DNA of 64,000 nucleotides from Deltaproteobacteria bacterium HGW-Deltaproteobacteria-15 (GCA_002840535.1 PHBH01000059.1:1-64000); one strand, 5' to 3'. Shown: positions 8,546 through 16,820, counted from the stretch's first letter. The notes: generated from the sequence alone by a model not told the origin. Made by a program: numbers and translations.

Positions 8546-8679
8546 ACCCCTGTCAAAAAGAATGGATCTCATTGCCAAGAACTTTGGAAGATGTTCGAGT
8601 ATCGGCACACGAGGCATTAGGACCGATTCGTCTGGAAGTGCATTACGAAACCTTTGTGGCTTAGTGCCTTAGTGGCTGA
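8501..8679. repeat. Inverted ~8-bp-period repeat element (copy 2) enclosing a decayed gene
   Basis: The left arm ccgccacaaagacaccaagg and the right arm ending tttgtggcttagtgccttag form the same arms as copies 1 and 4-6, but here they flank about 110 bp of decayed coding sequence. It lies between two signalling genes and overwrites the 3' end of the upstream one. Confidence 0.7.
8551..8664 (+). pseudogene. Remnant of a GxxExxY-type gene inside the repeat
   Basis: By switching frames one can read LIAKNFG, then VSAHEALGP, then LE..YET, which follows the pattern of GxxExxY family proteins (LIAKEVVDAAFxVHxxLGPGLLExxYE). At least two frameshifts break it. The function of the family is unknown. The identification is by pattern from memory and is tentative. 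Confidence 0.4.
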
Positions 8680-8700
8680 TCTATTGAAAGGAGGTGCTTT

Positions 8701-9171
8701 ATGCGAACACGGGTCCTGATGGTGGACGATGAAAAGGAATTTGTGGAACCCCTGGCCGAGCGCCTTGCTCTCCGCGACTATGATGTGACTACTTCGCTGA
8801 GCGGTGAGGAGGCGATCGAAAAGATCAAGGCAGCCCGCTTCGACGTGGTGGTGTTGGATGTGTCCATGCCGGGAATGGATGGGATCGACACGCTTCGCGA
8901 AATCAAGAGGCTGAGACCCATCCTGGAGGTCATTCTTCTGACCGGCCATGCCACGGTGGATTCGGCCATCGACGGGCTGAAGCTCGGCGCCTTCGATTAC
9001 CTGAAGAAACCCTGTGAAACGGAGGACCTGATCGTCAAAATCGAACAGGCCTACAAGGTGAAAGCCGATCGAGAGGAGCGCATCCGGGAGGCCAGGATCA
9101 AAGAGATCATCCAGTCCCCAAGGAGCGTCTTGAGGAGAAAACCCGCGGGGGATGGATTTCTGGATGACTGA
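8701..9171 (+). CDS. Response regulator, receiver with short C-terminal extension
   Basis: A protein of 156 residues. The receiver covers residues 1-120 (VLMVDDEKEF, Asp in VVVLDVSMPGMDG, Thr in LLTGHA, Lys in YLKKP). A basic charged helix of ~35 residues follows with no DNA-binding signature. GAAAGGAGGTG lies 6 bases upstream. It closes the plus-strand signalling cluster and converges on tctA. Confidence 0.9.
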   Translation: MRTRVLMVDDEKEFVEPLAERLALRDYDVTTSLSGEEAIEKIKAARFDVVVLDVSMPGMDGIDTLREIKRLRPILEVILLTGHATVDSAIDGLKLGAFDYLKKPCETEDLIVKIEQAYKVKADREERIREARIKEIIQSPRSVLRRKPAGDGFLDD

Positions 9172-9204
9172 AAAAAGGCAGGTGGAGGAGCGCGCGCCTA
9201 CAGA

Positions 9205-10707
9205 TTACTCCTGGCGGAACGTCTTCTCTCTCCTGCCCCTGATTGCCGGCACTGCGACAGCAAACAGCATCAGCGCAGACATGAGCAGGAAGCACAAAGA
9301 GATGGGACGCGTTAGAAAGACCGTAAAGTCGCCGCGGGAGAAAAGCATTCCCCGCCTCAGATTCTCCTCCATCATAGGGCCGAGGATGAAACCCAGGATG
9401 AGCGGGGCCGGCTCGCAATCGAGCTTCGCGAAAACGTAGCCGAGCAATCCGATAAGCGCCGTGAGCCCCAAATCAAAGGTGTTGTTTTTGACCGTGTAGA
9501 TCCCGATGCAGCAGAAGCATAGAATTCCCGGGTACAGGAGGCGATAAGGGACGCTGAGAAGCCGCACCCAAATGCCGATCAGAGGCAGGTTCAGGATAAC
9601 CAACATCAGGTTTCCCAGCCACATGGAGAAAATCAGCCCCCAGAAGAGGTCGGGATTTGTGCTGATCACCCTGGGTCCTGGTTGGATTCCATGAATCATC
9701 ATGGCGCCGGCCATCATGGCCAGGACCGGGTTCGGAGGGATGCCCAGGGTGAGGAGGGGAACAAACGAGGTTTGTGATGCCGCATTATTTGCGGATTCCG
9801 GGGCCGCGACTCCACGGATGTTCCCTTTTCCGAAGCTTTCCGGCTCCCTGGAGATCTTCTTTTCAATCATGTAGGAAGTGAAGGAGGACAACACAGGACC
9901 TCCGCCCGGCAGGATTCCAAAAAGAGATCCGAAGATGCTCCCCCGCACTATAGCGGGCGCGGCCTCTTTGAGTTCTTTGATGTTCAGCCATAGTCCGGCG
10001 ATCTTCTCCTTGAGGATTTCCCTCTTCTCCCTCTTTTCAAGACTGACGATAATCTCGGAAATGCCGAAGAGGCCCATGGCAAGGGAGACGAAGTCTATCC
10101 CGTCTGCAAGTTCCGGGACTCCGAAGGTGAATCGCTGAGAGCCGCTTGTGATATCGGTTCCGACAAGGCCGAGAAGCAGACCCAGTACAATCATCCCAAC
10201 CGCCTTGATCACGGAACCCGATGCGAGCACGATGGATGCGACCAGGCCGAACACCATGAGGGAGAAGATTTCGGGTGGGCCGAACTTGAAGGCGACTTCC
10301 GAAAGGGGCACCGCAAGCATAGCCAGGACCAGAGTGGCCAGACACCCTGCAAAAAGGGAGCCCAGGGCGGAAATGGTCAGAGCTGCGCCGGCTCTTCCCT
10401 GGAGTGCCATCTGATGCCCGTCCAGACAAGTCACCACTGAGGAGGCCTCCCCGGGAAGGTTGACCAGGATGGAGGTCGTAGAGCCGCCGTACTGAGCCCC
10501 GTAAAAGATCCCGGCAAGCATGATGAGCGCAGAGACCGGAGAAAGGGAGAAGGTGGTCGGGAGCAGGATTGCGATCGTCTGGATCGGGCCGATCCCCGGA
10601 AGCACACCGATGAGAGTTCCGATCAGCGTTCCTGCAAAGCAGTAGAAGAGGTTCTGCAAGGAGAAGGCAGTGTGAAACCCGAGTGCGAGGTTGGAAAACA
10701 GTTCCAT
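9205..10707 (-). CDS. tctA: Tripartite tricarboxylate transporter large permease TctA
   Basis: A polytopic inner-membrane protein of 500 residues with the TctA signatures: GTLIGVLPGIGPIQTIAILL near the N-terminus, GAQYGGSTTSILVNLPGEA, and a second-half repeat with GILPGGGPVLSSF. It is the large permease of a secondary, binding-protein-dependent transporter that works with TctB and TctC. AAGGAG lies 8 bases before the ATG. It is the last gene of the operon beginning with the GntR gene at 14653. The substrate is unknown. Confidence 0.92.
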   Translation of the reverse strand: MELFSNLALGFHTAFSLQNLFYCFAGTLIGTLIGVLPGIGPIQTIAILLPTTFSLSPVSALIMLAGIFYGAQYGGSTTSILVNLPGEASSVVTCLDGHQMALQGRAGAALTISALGSLFAGCLATLVLAMLAVPLSEVAFKFGPPEIFSLMVFGLVASIVLASGSVIKAVGMIVLGLLLGLVGTDITSGSQRFTFGVPELADGIDFVSLAMGLFGISEIIVSLEKREKREILKEKIAGLWLNIKELKEAAPAIVRGSIFGSLFGILPGGGPVLSSFTSYMIEKKISREPESFGKGNIRGVAAPESANNAASQTSFVPLLTLGIPPNPVLAMMAGAMMIHGIQPGPRVISTNPDLFWGLIFSMWLGNLMLVILNLPLIGIWVRLLSVPYRLLYPGILCFCCIGIYTVKNNTFDLGLTALIGLLGYVFAKLDCEPAPLILGFILGPMMEENLRRGMLFSRGDFTVFLTRPISLCFLLMSALMLFAVAVPAIRGRREKTFRQE

Positions 10708-10729
10708 TCAAGGATCTCCTTGCATAGCA

Positions 10730-11200
10730 TCAGATCCTTCCTGACAGAAGGGGTGGCCAGACCGGGACCTGGATTTCCAAAAAGTAGACAAAGATGAGCA
10801 GCACGAGAAGAATGAGAAACCCCGAGTTGATGAGGGTCTCCTTTATCCTGAATTCGTGATGGGCCATGCTGGAGAGTAGAACAAGCAGCAGGATGGCGGA
10901 CACAAGCCCAATGGAGTGCAGAAGAAGACCAAAGAGCACTACCGAGAACAGCACGAAGAAGACCGGCCTGGGTTGTATGGACGCGATCTTCACGGCCTGG
11001 GTTCCCAAGGAGAGACCTCGCGCCGACAGGAAGAGACCCAGTGCCGTCAGCACGATGCCGAGCGAAAAGGGGAAATACCCCGGCCCCATACGGGCGGCAG
11101 TGCCGATCCGGTATTTCATTGCCAGGATCATCGCTGCCAGCCCGAAACCAATGAAGAGCGCGCCCGCAAAGAAATCCTTTGTATTTCGGATCTTCTTCAT
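10730..11200 (-). CDS. tctB: Tripartite tricarboxylate transporter small permease TctB
   Basis: A protein of 156 residues with four hydrophobic segments, beginning MKKIRNTKDFFAGALFIGFG and containing MGPGYFPFSLGIVLTALG, the usual TctB conserved block. It lies between tctC and tctA in the normal gene order. Confidence 0.88.
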   Translation of the reverse strand: MKKIRNTKDFFAGALFIGFGLAAMILAMKYRIGTAARMGPGYFPFSLGIVLTALGLFLSARGLSLGTQAVKIASIQPRPVFFVLFSVVLFGLLLHSIGLVSAILLLVLLSSMAHHEFRIKETLINSGFLILLVLLIFVYFLEIQVPVWPPLLSGRI

Positions 11201-11230
11201 GAAACAACCCTCTTTCGAAAAGATAGATTG

Positions 11231-11348
11231 AACCGCGAAGGCGCTAAGCTCGCTAAGAAGAATGCAAGACTGGTTCTTTCATTTGCGGGTACCCGGCAAA
11301 TGAAAGAACCAGGGTCTTCCTTGGCGTACTTTGCGTCTTGGCGGTTTG
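11231..11348. repeat. Inverted ~8-bp-period repeat (copy 3) with a perfect 16-bp central hairpin
   Basis: Arms aaccgcgaaggcgctaag and ttgcgtcttggcggttt flank a hairpin with a perfect 16-bp stem (11271-11286 with 11296-11311) and a 9-nt loop. It lies between tctC and tctB inside one apparent operon, so it could change mRNA stability or expression downstream of tctC. Confidence 0.65.
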
Positions 11349-11439
11349 AAGTCTTCTCGATCGGCGCACTGCCTTGTTGAAATACCTCTCCCCACAGACG
11401 TGAGAACGGGTGCTGAAGCGAAGAGTGGTCGTGATGGTC

Positions 11440-12414
11440 TCAGTCCACCTTGAAGCCGGACGCTTTGATGATGGGGCCCCACTTCTCGCGGTCCTGCTTG
11501 ATGATCCTGGCAAATTCCTCCGCTGTGGTGCCGGTCGGATCCATCCCAAGCTGCGTTGCCTTTTCGCTCATCTCCGGAGACTGGATCGCCTCTCTGATTG
11601 CACTGCTCAACTTGTCAATGATCGGCTTTGGGGTCTTGCCTGGAGTCACGTATCCGTTCCACCCTTCCCCTTCCATCTCCTTATACCCTAACTCCGTGAA
11701 GGTGGGGACATCCGGCCGCTTTCGAGTAGAGCCTGATGTGGCCAGAATCCTTGTCTTCTCCGGGTGAAAGGGCATTTGCGCCTCGTAGTTGTCTACGGCC
11801 ATGGGGATCTGGTCTCCGATCAGAGCCGTAACAAGTTTGGCGGAACCGTTGAAGGAAGAGTGCACCATCTCCACTCCGGCATACTTGCTGATCATGAGGC
11901 CGAAGAAATGGGGCAGGCTTCCCGCTGCCGGGGTTCCGTAGTTGGCCTTTTTCGGATTCTTCTTGAGCCATTCGATCAGACCCTTGAAGTCCTTGATTGG
12001 AGAGGCTGCCGGAACCGCGACGCAGAATCGATAGGTCTGCACCTGGGACACAGGCGTGAAGTCCTTGTCCGTATCATAGGGAAGATTCGAATAGACCATG
12101 GGGTTCACGACGAAAAGAGCCGGGTTCATTGCCAGCAGAGTGGTGCCGTCCGCGGGCAGTCCTTTGGCGTATTGCGTTCCCACAATTCCCCCCGCACCCG
12201 GCTTGTTTTCGATGATGACGGTCTGCCCTAGAGAGGTTTTGATCTTCTCTGCGACGAGACGGGAGATCACATCCGTACCGCCTCCAGGCGGATAGGGCAC
12301 GACGATCTTGATGGCGCTCTTGATATCCTGGGCCTCAGATGCCCCCGCGCCAAAGAGCGCAATCAGAACAGCAATGCTCATCACGATAAACGATCGACTG
12401 AAGAAAGAACGCAT
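11440..12414 (-). CDS. tctC: Tripartite tricarboxylate transporter binding protein (TctC/Bug family)
   Basis: A periplasmic substrate-binding protein of 324 residues. It starts MRSFFSRSFIV with a Sec signal peptide cleaved around ASEAQD, followed by the Bug signature IKIVVPYPPGGGTDVISRLV and IENKPGAGGIVGTQYA. AGGAGG 6-11 bases upstream of 12414 decides the start; an earlier in-frame start at 12462 would destroy the signal peptide. It captures a small organic anion for TctAB. Its neighbours suggest a sulfated or aromatic ligand, but that is inference. Confidence 0.92.
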   Translation of the reverse strand: MRSFFSRSFIVMSIAVLIALFGAGASEAQDIKSAIKIVVPYPPGGGTDVISRLVAEKIKTSLGQTVIIENKPGAGGIVGTQYAKGLPADGTTLLAMNPALFVVNPMVYSNLPYDTDKDFTPVSQVQTYRFCVAVPAASPIKDFKGLIEWLKKNPKKANYGTPAAGSLPHFFGLMISKYAGVEMVHSSFNGSAKLVTALIGDQIPMAVDNYEAQMPFHPEKTRILATSGSTRKRPDVPTFTELGYKEMEGEGWNGYVTPGKTPKPIIDKLSSAIREAIQSPEMSEKATQLGMDPTGTTAEEFARIIKQDREKWGPIIKASGFKVD

Positions 12415-12458
12415 GACGGCACCTCCTTGTATTAGGTTCTTTGATAAGGTTATATGAT

Positions 12459-13910
12459 TCACTCTTCATCCAACGACCCTTTGATGATATCCGCCGTGTT
12501 CAAGACGCACAGGACCTCGGCTCGCTGGTAGGGCTTGACACCGGCTACCTCCGTGACCTCAACCGCGCCGGGAGCAGCGGCGCCGGGCATGCGGAATGTG
12601 GACACATCCGCGAGCTCTACAGGAGTCTCCTTGGGCGTATCGAGTTGGGGCACCCATTCATAAGGCAGGCGATAGGCCCGGTAGACCATGTTGAAGCGGG
12701 CGAATTGGCCGAAATGGGGGCTTATGTATTCCCAGACAATGCGATGATCGGTCGTCACCTCGATGAGGCGGCCGCCGGACCCCTCGGTGATCAGCGTATT
12801 CCCGTTGGGCAACCGCTGGGCGCTGCTGACAAAGGGGCTGTAGAAGCGATTGGCGTCCAGGGGCACGCGGTATCCGGCCTCTGCGGGGGTGTATTGCCAG
12901 ACGATTTTCAGGGTCAGGGGGTCAATCTCCAGCACGCGCGAATAGTCTCGAAGGGCGTTCTTGATGCCCGTGGGAGCGCCGGGGTTGGGCGCGCCATAGC
13001 CGGCCCATCCGCCGTTGTCGAAAACGAGCAAATTGCCTTCGCCCGGCAGTCCCCGGGGGATGAGATGGGCATGGTGCTCGCCGATGATCCATCCCAGCCC
13101 TTTCAAGGCCGGACTGGTGTTGTAGTCGGGTCCGAGCTTCCAAACCACTTTGCCGCTCTTCTTGTCCGTGATGGCAATGATATTGGCCTCGCGGGCGGAC
13201 CAGATGATGTTCTCCGGGTGAAAGCGCGTATCACCGGCGTCAAACCACTTGTTGGGCCCCAAAGCGGACATGGAATTGACGTGCATCCAGTCTCCGCCGC
13301 AGTTTCGCACATTGGGGTTGCGGAACAGAATGTTGCGCGCTTCCTCGCTCCAGTCGAATTCGTGAAAGTGCTCGCTCAATACCCATTCCCAGACAACCTC
13401 GCCGTCCCAATCGACCTCGATGAAGCTGTCGTCGAGCAGGAGCTTGTCCGAGATATCCGGGTTGCGCACATTCTTATGGCACAGGATTATGGTGTTGCCG
13501 CTGGTAGTCAGGGGGTCCATGCCCGGGGCGTAATAGCCGACCGGGTTTCCCTCACGCTGAAAATCGTGGTGATTACGGGCCATCCACTGCGGCTCTTCGC
13601 CGGGGTCTTCGATGTATTCATATCTATTGAATCGCCAGGTGACCTTGCCCTCCCAATCCACCTGCACTACGTCCAGGAAGTCCTGCATGCCGTATTGTGT
13701 GTTGCGCTCTCCGCTTGCCCCGAGGACCTGACCGCCGGGCAGCATCTTGTTGGGCAGACCGTGCAACCCCTTCCACAGCTTCACTTCTCTCCCGTTCATG
13801 TCAATAAGCAAAGCTCCCAATTCCTTGGCCTGAAAGACGGTGTAGCCGTTCCAGCACTGCGAGGGCTCGTAGATGGTTGTCCCCGTGGGATAGACACTCG
13901 GGTATGTCAT
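12459..13910 (-). CDS. Arylsulfotransferase (ASST)-like protein
   Basis: A protein of 483 residues with repeated short W/G-rich beta segments (VDWEGKVTWRFN, VDWDGEVVWEW, GKVVWKLGPD, ITDHRIVWEY-like) typical of the beta-propeller arylsulfotransferase/ASST superfamily, which in characterised members transfers sulfate between phenolic esters and phenols through a histidine. The segments ARNHHDFQREGNPVGYY and EHHAHLIPRGLPGEGNLLVF could provide the key histidines. There is no signal peptide, unlike periplasmic ASST, so it seems cytoplasmic. It overlaps the GntR gene by 4 bp and precedes tctC: a catabolic transport-plus-enzyme operon. Confidence 0.78.
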   Translation of the reverse strand: MTYPSVYPTGTTIYEPSQCWNGYTVFQAKELGALLIDMNGREVKLWKGLHGLPNKMLPGGQVLGASGERNTQYGMQDFLDVVQVDWEGKVTWRFNRYEYIEDPGEEPQWMARNHHDFQREGNPVGYYAPGMDPLTTSGNTIILCHKNVRNPDISDKLLLDDSFIEVDWDGEVVWEWVLSEHFHEFDWSEEARNILFRNPNVRNCGGDWMHVNSMSALGPNKWFDAGDTRFHPENIIWSAREANIIAITDKKSGKVVWKLGPDYNTSPALKGLGWIIGEHHAHLIPRGLPGEGNLLVFDNGGWAGYGAPNPGAPTGIKNALRDYSRVLEIDPLTLKIVWQYTPAEAGYRVPLDANRFYSPFVSSAQRLPNGNTLITEGSGGRLIEVTTDHRIVWEYISPHFGQFARFNMVYRAYRLPYEWVPQLDTPKETPVELADVSTFRMPGAAAPGAVEVTEVAGVKPYQRAEVLCVLNTADIIKGSLDEE

Positions 13911-14653
13911 GACTGCTCCTTCCTCTGAGGTTCCGAACCCACCAAACCGTTGTTGCCGAAATTCTTTTCCCAGTCGTCGAAAACCGGTTTTATTTGCAGC
14001 AAATGGTCGTAAAAGAGACGCCGCGCACCATCGGCATCCCTCTGGGCTATTCGCTCCAAAATCGCCGGATGGGTGGTGATGTCGTGGTAGAGGCGATCCT
14101 TTCGCCTCAGGTTCAAGATCATCTCTTCGGAGAAATCCAGGAAGATATTGACCTGCATGGCAAACAGGGGATTCTGCGAGGCCTTGGCCACCATGCGATG
14201 AAAGCCTATTTGCCAGTGGACGTATTCATCGGTTTGCTTTTTGGGGATGATCGCCAAATACCGGCTTAGCTCCCGCAGGTCTTCCTCGGTGGCCCTTTCC
14301 GCCGCCAAGGCCGCCACGGCAGGCTCGATGAGCAGGCGAACCTCGATGATGTGGGCCGGCCTCACCTTGCCCAGACTGACCATGTCGCGCATCACCGAGG
14401 TGACCGCTTCGTGCCTCATCTCCTGGACAAAGGCCCCCCCCTGTGCACCCCGCTTTACCTCCACCAGTCCGGATTTCTTCAGGTCCCAGATCGCCTCCCG
14501 GACGATGATGCGGCTGGTGCCGAAGGTCTCGGCAAGGTCTCTTTCGTTGGGCAGCCTTTGCCCTGGCCGGTATACGCCGCCGAAGATGGATTTGCGCAAC
14601 TGGCGGGATACCTGTGCAAAACGACGGGTTTTATCGATGGGTTTAAACGCCAT
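13907..14653 (-). CDS. GntR family transcriptional regulator (FadR/FCD type)
   Basis: A protein of 248 residues. The winged helix-turn-helix at residues ~10-75 contains PGQRLPNERDLAETFGTSRI and VREAIWDLKKSGLVEVKRG. A C-terminal all-helical FCD ligand domain has metal-type histidines (GFHRMV, RLFYDHLLQI). The ATG at 14653 is preceded by AAAGGTG. First gene of the arylsulfotransferase/tct operon, hence its probable local regulator, most likely answering the transported compound. Confidence 0.9.
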   Translation of the reverse strand: MAFKPIDKTRRFAQVSRQLRKSIFGGVYRPGQRLPNERDLAETFGTSRIIVREAIWDLKKSGLVEVKRGAQGGAFVQEMRHEAVTSVMRDMVSLGKVRPAHIIEVRLLIEPAVAALAAERATEEDLRELSRYLAIIPKKQTDEYVHWQIGFHRMVAKASQNPLFAMQVNIFLDFSEEMILNLRRKDRLYHDITTHPAILERIAQRDADGARRLFYDHLLQIKPVFDDWEKNFGNNGLVGSEPQRKEQS

Positions 14654-14936
14654 GAAAAGCACCTTTCGTCGTCAGAAGAGACAACTGAAGATTTTGTATA
14701 TCCCACCCCCTTTAAGCAGTGCGGGGCTTGGGCACTGTCCCGGATGATGGAGAAACGTCTTGGCCGAAAACTGCGAACGGAGAGTGAATAATGGACCTGC
14801 TCACATGAGCAATGCATGGAGCCCGGGAAAAGTGGCGCGTCTTTGAGTAGCTCAGTGATCGCAGGCACTTGTCTAATGGGAAATAGGTTATCCATTCAGT
14901 CGCCAGCTTGTCAAGAAAATAGTTGCGGCCTAAATC

Positions 14937-15074
14937 CTGAAGGACGTTGTCGTGGCGACTGAAAGCGATATGCGTCAGCATGGCAGCAAGCCATCCCTTG
15001 TCCTTCACACTGCCATCCATGAGGGAGAAGTCCTCTATGATGCAGACGACAAAACCCTCACCCGTTTCATCTGA
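14937..15074 (+). pseudogene. C-terminal remnant of an MNT-type nucleotidyltransferase (antitoxin)
   Basis: The plus strand reads LKDVVVATESDMRQHGSKPS then LVLHTAIHEGEVLYDADD, matching the C-terminal part of small nucleotidyltransferase proteins that pair with HEPN toxins. The catalytic GSxxxGxxxxxSD part is missing upstream, so this is a 5'-deleted remnant. Confidence 0.5.
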
Positions 15075-15165
15075 AGACAGGTTTGCCCGTGCAAGAGGCG
15101 ATCTTGCTCTGGCCAAGGCTCTCCTGCCCCAGGAGCTTGCGCGAGCCATAGCGAAGAAGCAGTAG
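15038..15165 (+). pseudogene. Truncated HEPN domain gene
   Basis: It overlaps the nucleotidyltransferase remnant in another frame, as MNT/HEPN pairs often do. It reads SSEDRFARARGDLALAKALL, the first helix of HEPN toxins, but ends after about 40 residues and lacks the RxxxxH active-site motif. Non-functional remnant. Confidence 0.45.
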
Positions 15166-15199
15166 CGTCAGGGTGTCGCTCCCATTCTTCCACATAAAG

Positions 15200-15229
15200 A
15201 AGAAGCCCCGGTTTTCACCGGGGCTTCTT
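15200..15229. terminator. Bidirectional rho-independent terminator
   Basis: A perfect 12-bp stem AAGAAGCCCCGG / CCGGGGCTTCTT with a 6-nt loop (15212-15217) and T-rich flanks on both sides. It separates the toxin-antitoxin remnants from the Hdr operon end. Confidence 0.85.
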
Positions 15230-15256
15230 TGTTCGACGCCTTTCGCGTTTTTTCCT

Positions 15257-15287
15257 GATGGGTTTCGCTTCGCTCTACCCATCCTAC
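15257..15287. repeat. GATGGGTTTCGC...CATCCTAC half-site repeat
   Basis: One arm of the dispersed repeat whose full inverted pair lies at 16630-16716. Another single arm lies at 60730-60760. Confidence 0.7.
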
Positions 15288-15304
15288 AAACCTCTTATTC
15301 TTTC

Positions 15305-15367
15305 GCGCTATGCTCTTTGCGCTATGCTCTGTTTTCTGACCTCTGTTCTCCGACCTCTGATCTCCGG
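15305..15367. repeat. Degenerate 7-bp-period tract
   Basis: Units such as TGACCTC, TGTTCTC, CGACCTC, TGATCTC follow one another at a 7-bp period. A member of the family found at ten sites in this window. Confidence 0.7.
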
Positions 15368-15370
15368 CCC

Positions 15371-15445
15371 TTACTCCTCTTCCTCATCCAGGACGATCTC
15401 GTCCCTTTCATACTGCGCGTCCCTCAGAGCATGGGCTTTTTCCAC
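15371..15445 (-). CDS. Possible 24-residue acidic-tailed peptide after the HdrC-B gene
   Basis: GTG start with the sequence VEKAHALRDAQYERDEIVLD and then EEEE. It begins 2 bases after the stop of the selenoprotein upstream and ends in the same EEEE run as the paralog at 38308-39606. It could be a frameshifted C-terminal tail of that gene rather than a separate peptide. Low confidence. Confidence 0.25.
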   Translation of the reverse strand: MEKAHALRDAQYERDEIVLDEEEE

Positions 15446-15446
15446 T

Positions 15447-16592
15447 TTATTCCTTGGTGAGCCCCTTCATGATCTGGTCGCGGCAGTTGTGGCACGGCGC
15501 GATCACCATCTTCGCCTTCGTGTCCCTGATCTGCTGGGCCTTGACCCGGCCGTAGTAGATCCTCTCATCGTTATAGGGCATGGCCCACGCCCCGCCCCCT
15601 GCACCGCAGCAGTAATTGTTCATCCGGTTGGGGTACATCTCCACATAATTCTCGCAGCACTGCTGCGTGATCCACCGCGGCTCCTCGAAATACCCGTGTC
15701 CGAAGGCCTTCTGGCCTTTGCGGCCGTAGTTGCAGGGATCATGCACCGTGGTCAGCTCCTCGTGCCTGCTCTTGTCGAGCTTGATCCTCCCCGTCTCGAT
15801 GTACTCCTTCAGGAGATCGTGCACCGACACCACCTTGTACTTCTTGAACGCTTCGGGATACCAGTTTTGCAGACCAAGCCTGGTCGCATAATAGGCATGC
15901 CCTCACTCGGGCAGGAGCAGCGTCTTGCAGTCGAGCCGCTCCATATGCTCCACAATCCGGCCCACCAGGGTCTTCATGGACTCGTCATCCCCGGAGAACA
16001 GCCCCCAGTTCACCCCTTCCCAGTTCTCGGAAGGAACCGTCCAGTCCTCCTTGGCCGCGTAAAAGATCCTCCACCAGAACTTCATGTCGTCCGGCTCGCC
16101 AAAGGGCTCCTTGGAGTTGATGGTCACCAGCACATTGGCGCCCTTCTTGTCCACCGGCACGTAAAAACCGGGGAACCCTTCCTCTTCGAGCTCTTTGCCA
16201 AGATCGGCCAGCAGAAAGAGAAAATCGGCTTTCGGAATCCCGAGGTTGTTTCCCCTCTGCAGATCCATCACCACGCCCTTGTGGATCGGGCCCGGGACCT
16301 TGTCCCTCTCCCGAAGGGTCCTGGCCCTGCGCATCATCTTCAGGATCTCCACCCCCTGGGGGCAGGCATATTCGCACCGGCCGCACAGCGTGCAGATCCA
16401 GGGAAATCTCGAATCGATGAGCTCCTGATCCAGCCCAAGGGCGGCCATCCGCACCGCTTTCCTGGGATCCATCCCATCCACGCCTGTAACAGGGCATCCG
16501 CTCGCACAGGTGCCGCAGGTGAAGCAGACATCCGCCCACTCAGGGGCCACTCGAAGCCTGCTCGCCTTCGGGTTGATTGCAACGGGTTCCAT
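15447..16592 (-). CDS. HdrC-HdrB/DsrK-like Fe-S oxidoreductase subunit, selenoprotein (Sec230)
   Basis: A protein of 381 residues if UGA at 15903-15905 is read as selenocysteine. Residues 1-90 bind two [4Fe-4S] clusters (CFTCGTCASGCP and CTLCGRCEYACP). The C-terminal half is a CCG-type domain as in HdrB, HdrD and DsrK: LLPE-U-GHAYYATRLG at the UGA (family: ECGHA), then HDPCNYG, NYCCGAGGG and CHNCRDQI. The frame continues unbroken for 150 codons after the UGA. A 5-bp-stem hairpin with a GGCU loop follows the UGA at 18-31 nt. Likely the disulfide- or electron-acceptor-reducing arm of the complex encoded upstream. AGGAGG sits immediately against the ATG, so the start is slightly uncertain. Confidence 0.88.
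15872..15885 (-). promoter_or_regulatory. SECIS-like hairpin in the HdrC-B gene
   Basis: GACCA-GGCT-TGGTC begins 18 nt after the UGA. The loop starts with G, as required in bacterial SECIS models. Inferred function: SelB recruitment. Confidence 0.65.
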
Positions 16593-16629
16593 CCTCCTAT
16601 TATTTGGCTCTGTATGCTCCTGAGTCCCC

Positions 16630-16716
16630 GTAGGATGGGTTGAGCGAGGCGAAACCCATCAGCTTTGAGGCCGCGATGGTGAATCGATGGGTTTCGCTTC
16701 GCTCAACCCATCCTAC
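16630..16716. repeat. Inverted repeat GTAGGATGGGTT... (full pair)
   Basis: The arms 16630-16660 and 16686-16716 are near-perfect inverted copies (gtaggatgggttgagcg and its complement). Single arms occur at 15257-15287 and 60730-60760. Confidence 0.8.
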
Positions 16717-16744
16717 GAACTCAAATTTCAAGCGAGGCCTCTCG

Positions 16745-16820
16745 CAGTGTTCAGCGTTCAGTGTTCAGAAAAAACTCTTAAGTTCACTCATCCTGAACCC
16801 TGAACTCTGAACACTGAAAT
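16745..16820. repeat. Degenerate 7-bp-period tract
   Basis: Units TTCAGCG, TTCAGTG, TTCAG and TGAACCC, TGAACTC, TGAACAC at 7-bp spacing, in two facing halves. Confidence 0.7.

Noticed and set aside
12441..13928. Plus-strand reading frame of 495 codons
   Set aside because: Antisense shadow of the arylsulfotransferase-like gene; no recognisable domain.
14712..15149. Minus-strand reading frame of 145 codons behind the GntR gene
   Set aside because: The plus strand of the same stretch carries the MNT/HEPN remnant in recognisable motifs, so this frame is a shadow.
15903..16592. The HdrC-B gene as a pseudogene broken by a stop
   Set aside because: The interrupting codon is UGA at a conserved Cys site, the frame and homology continue, and a SECIS-like hairpin follows; selenocysteine explains it better.
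15258..16643. Plus-strand reading frame of 461 codons
   Set aside because: Antisense to the HdrC-B selenoprotein gene and running through repeats.
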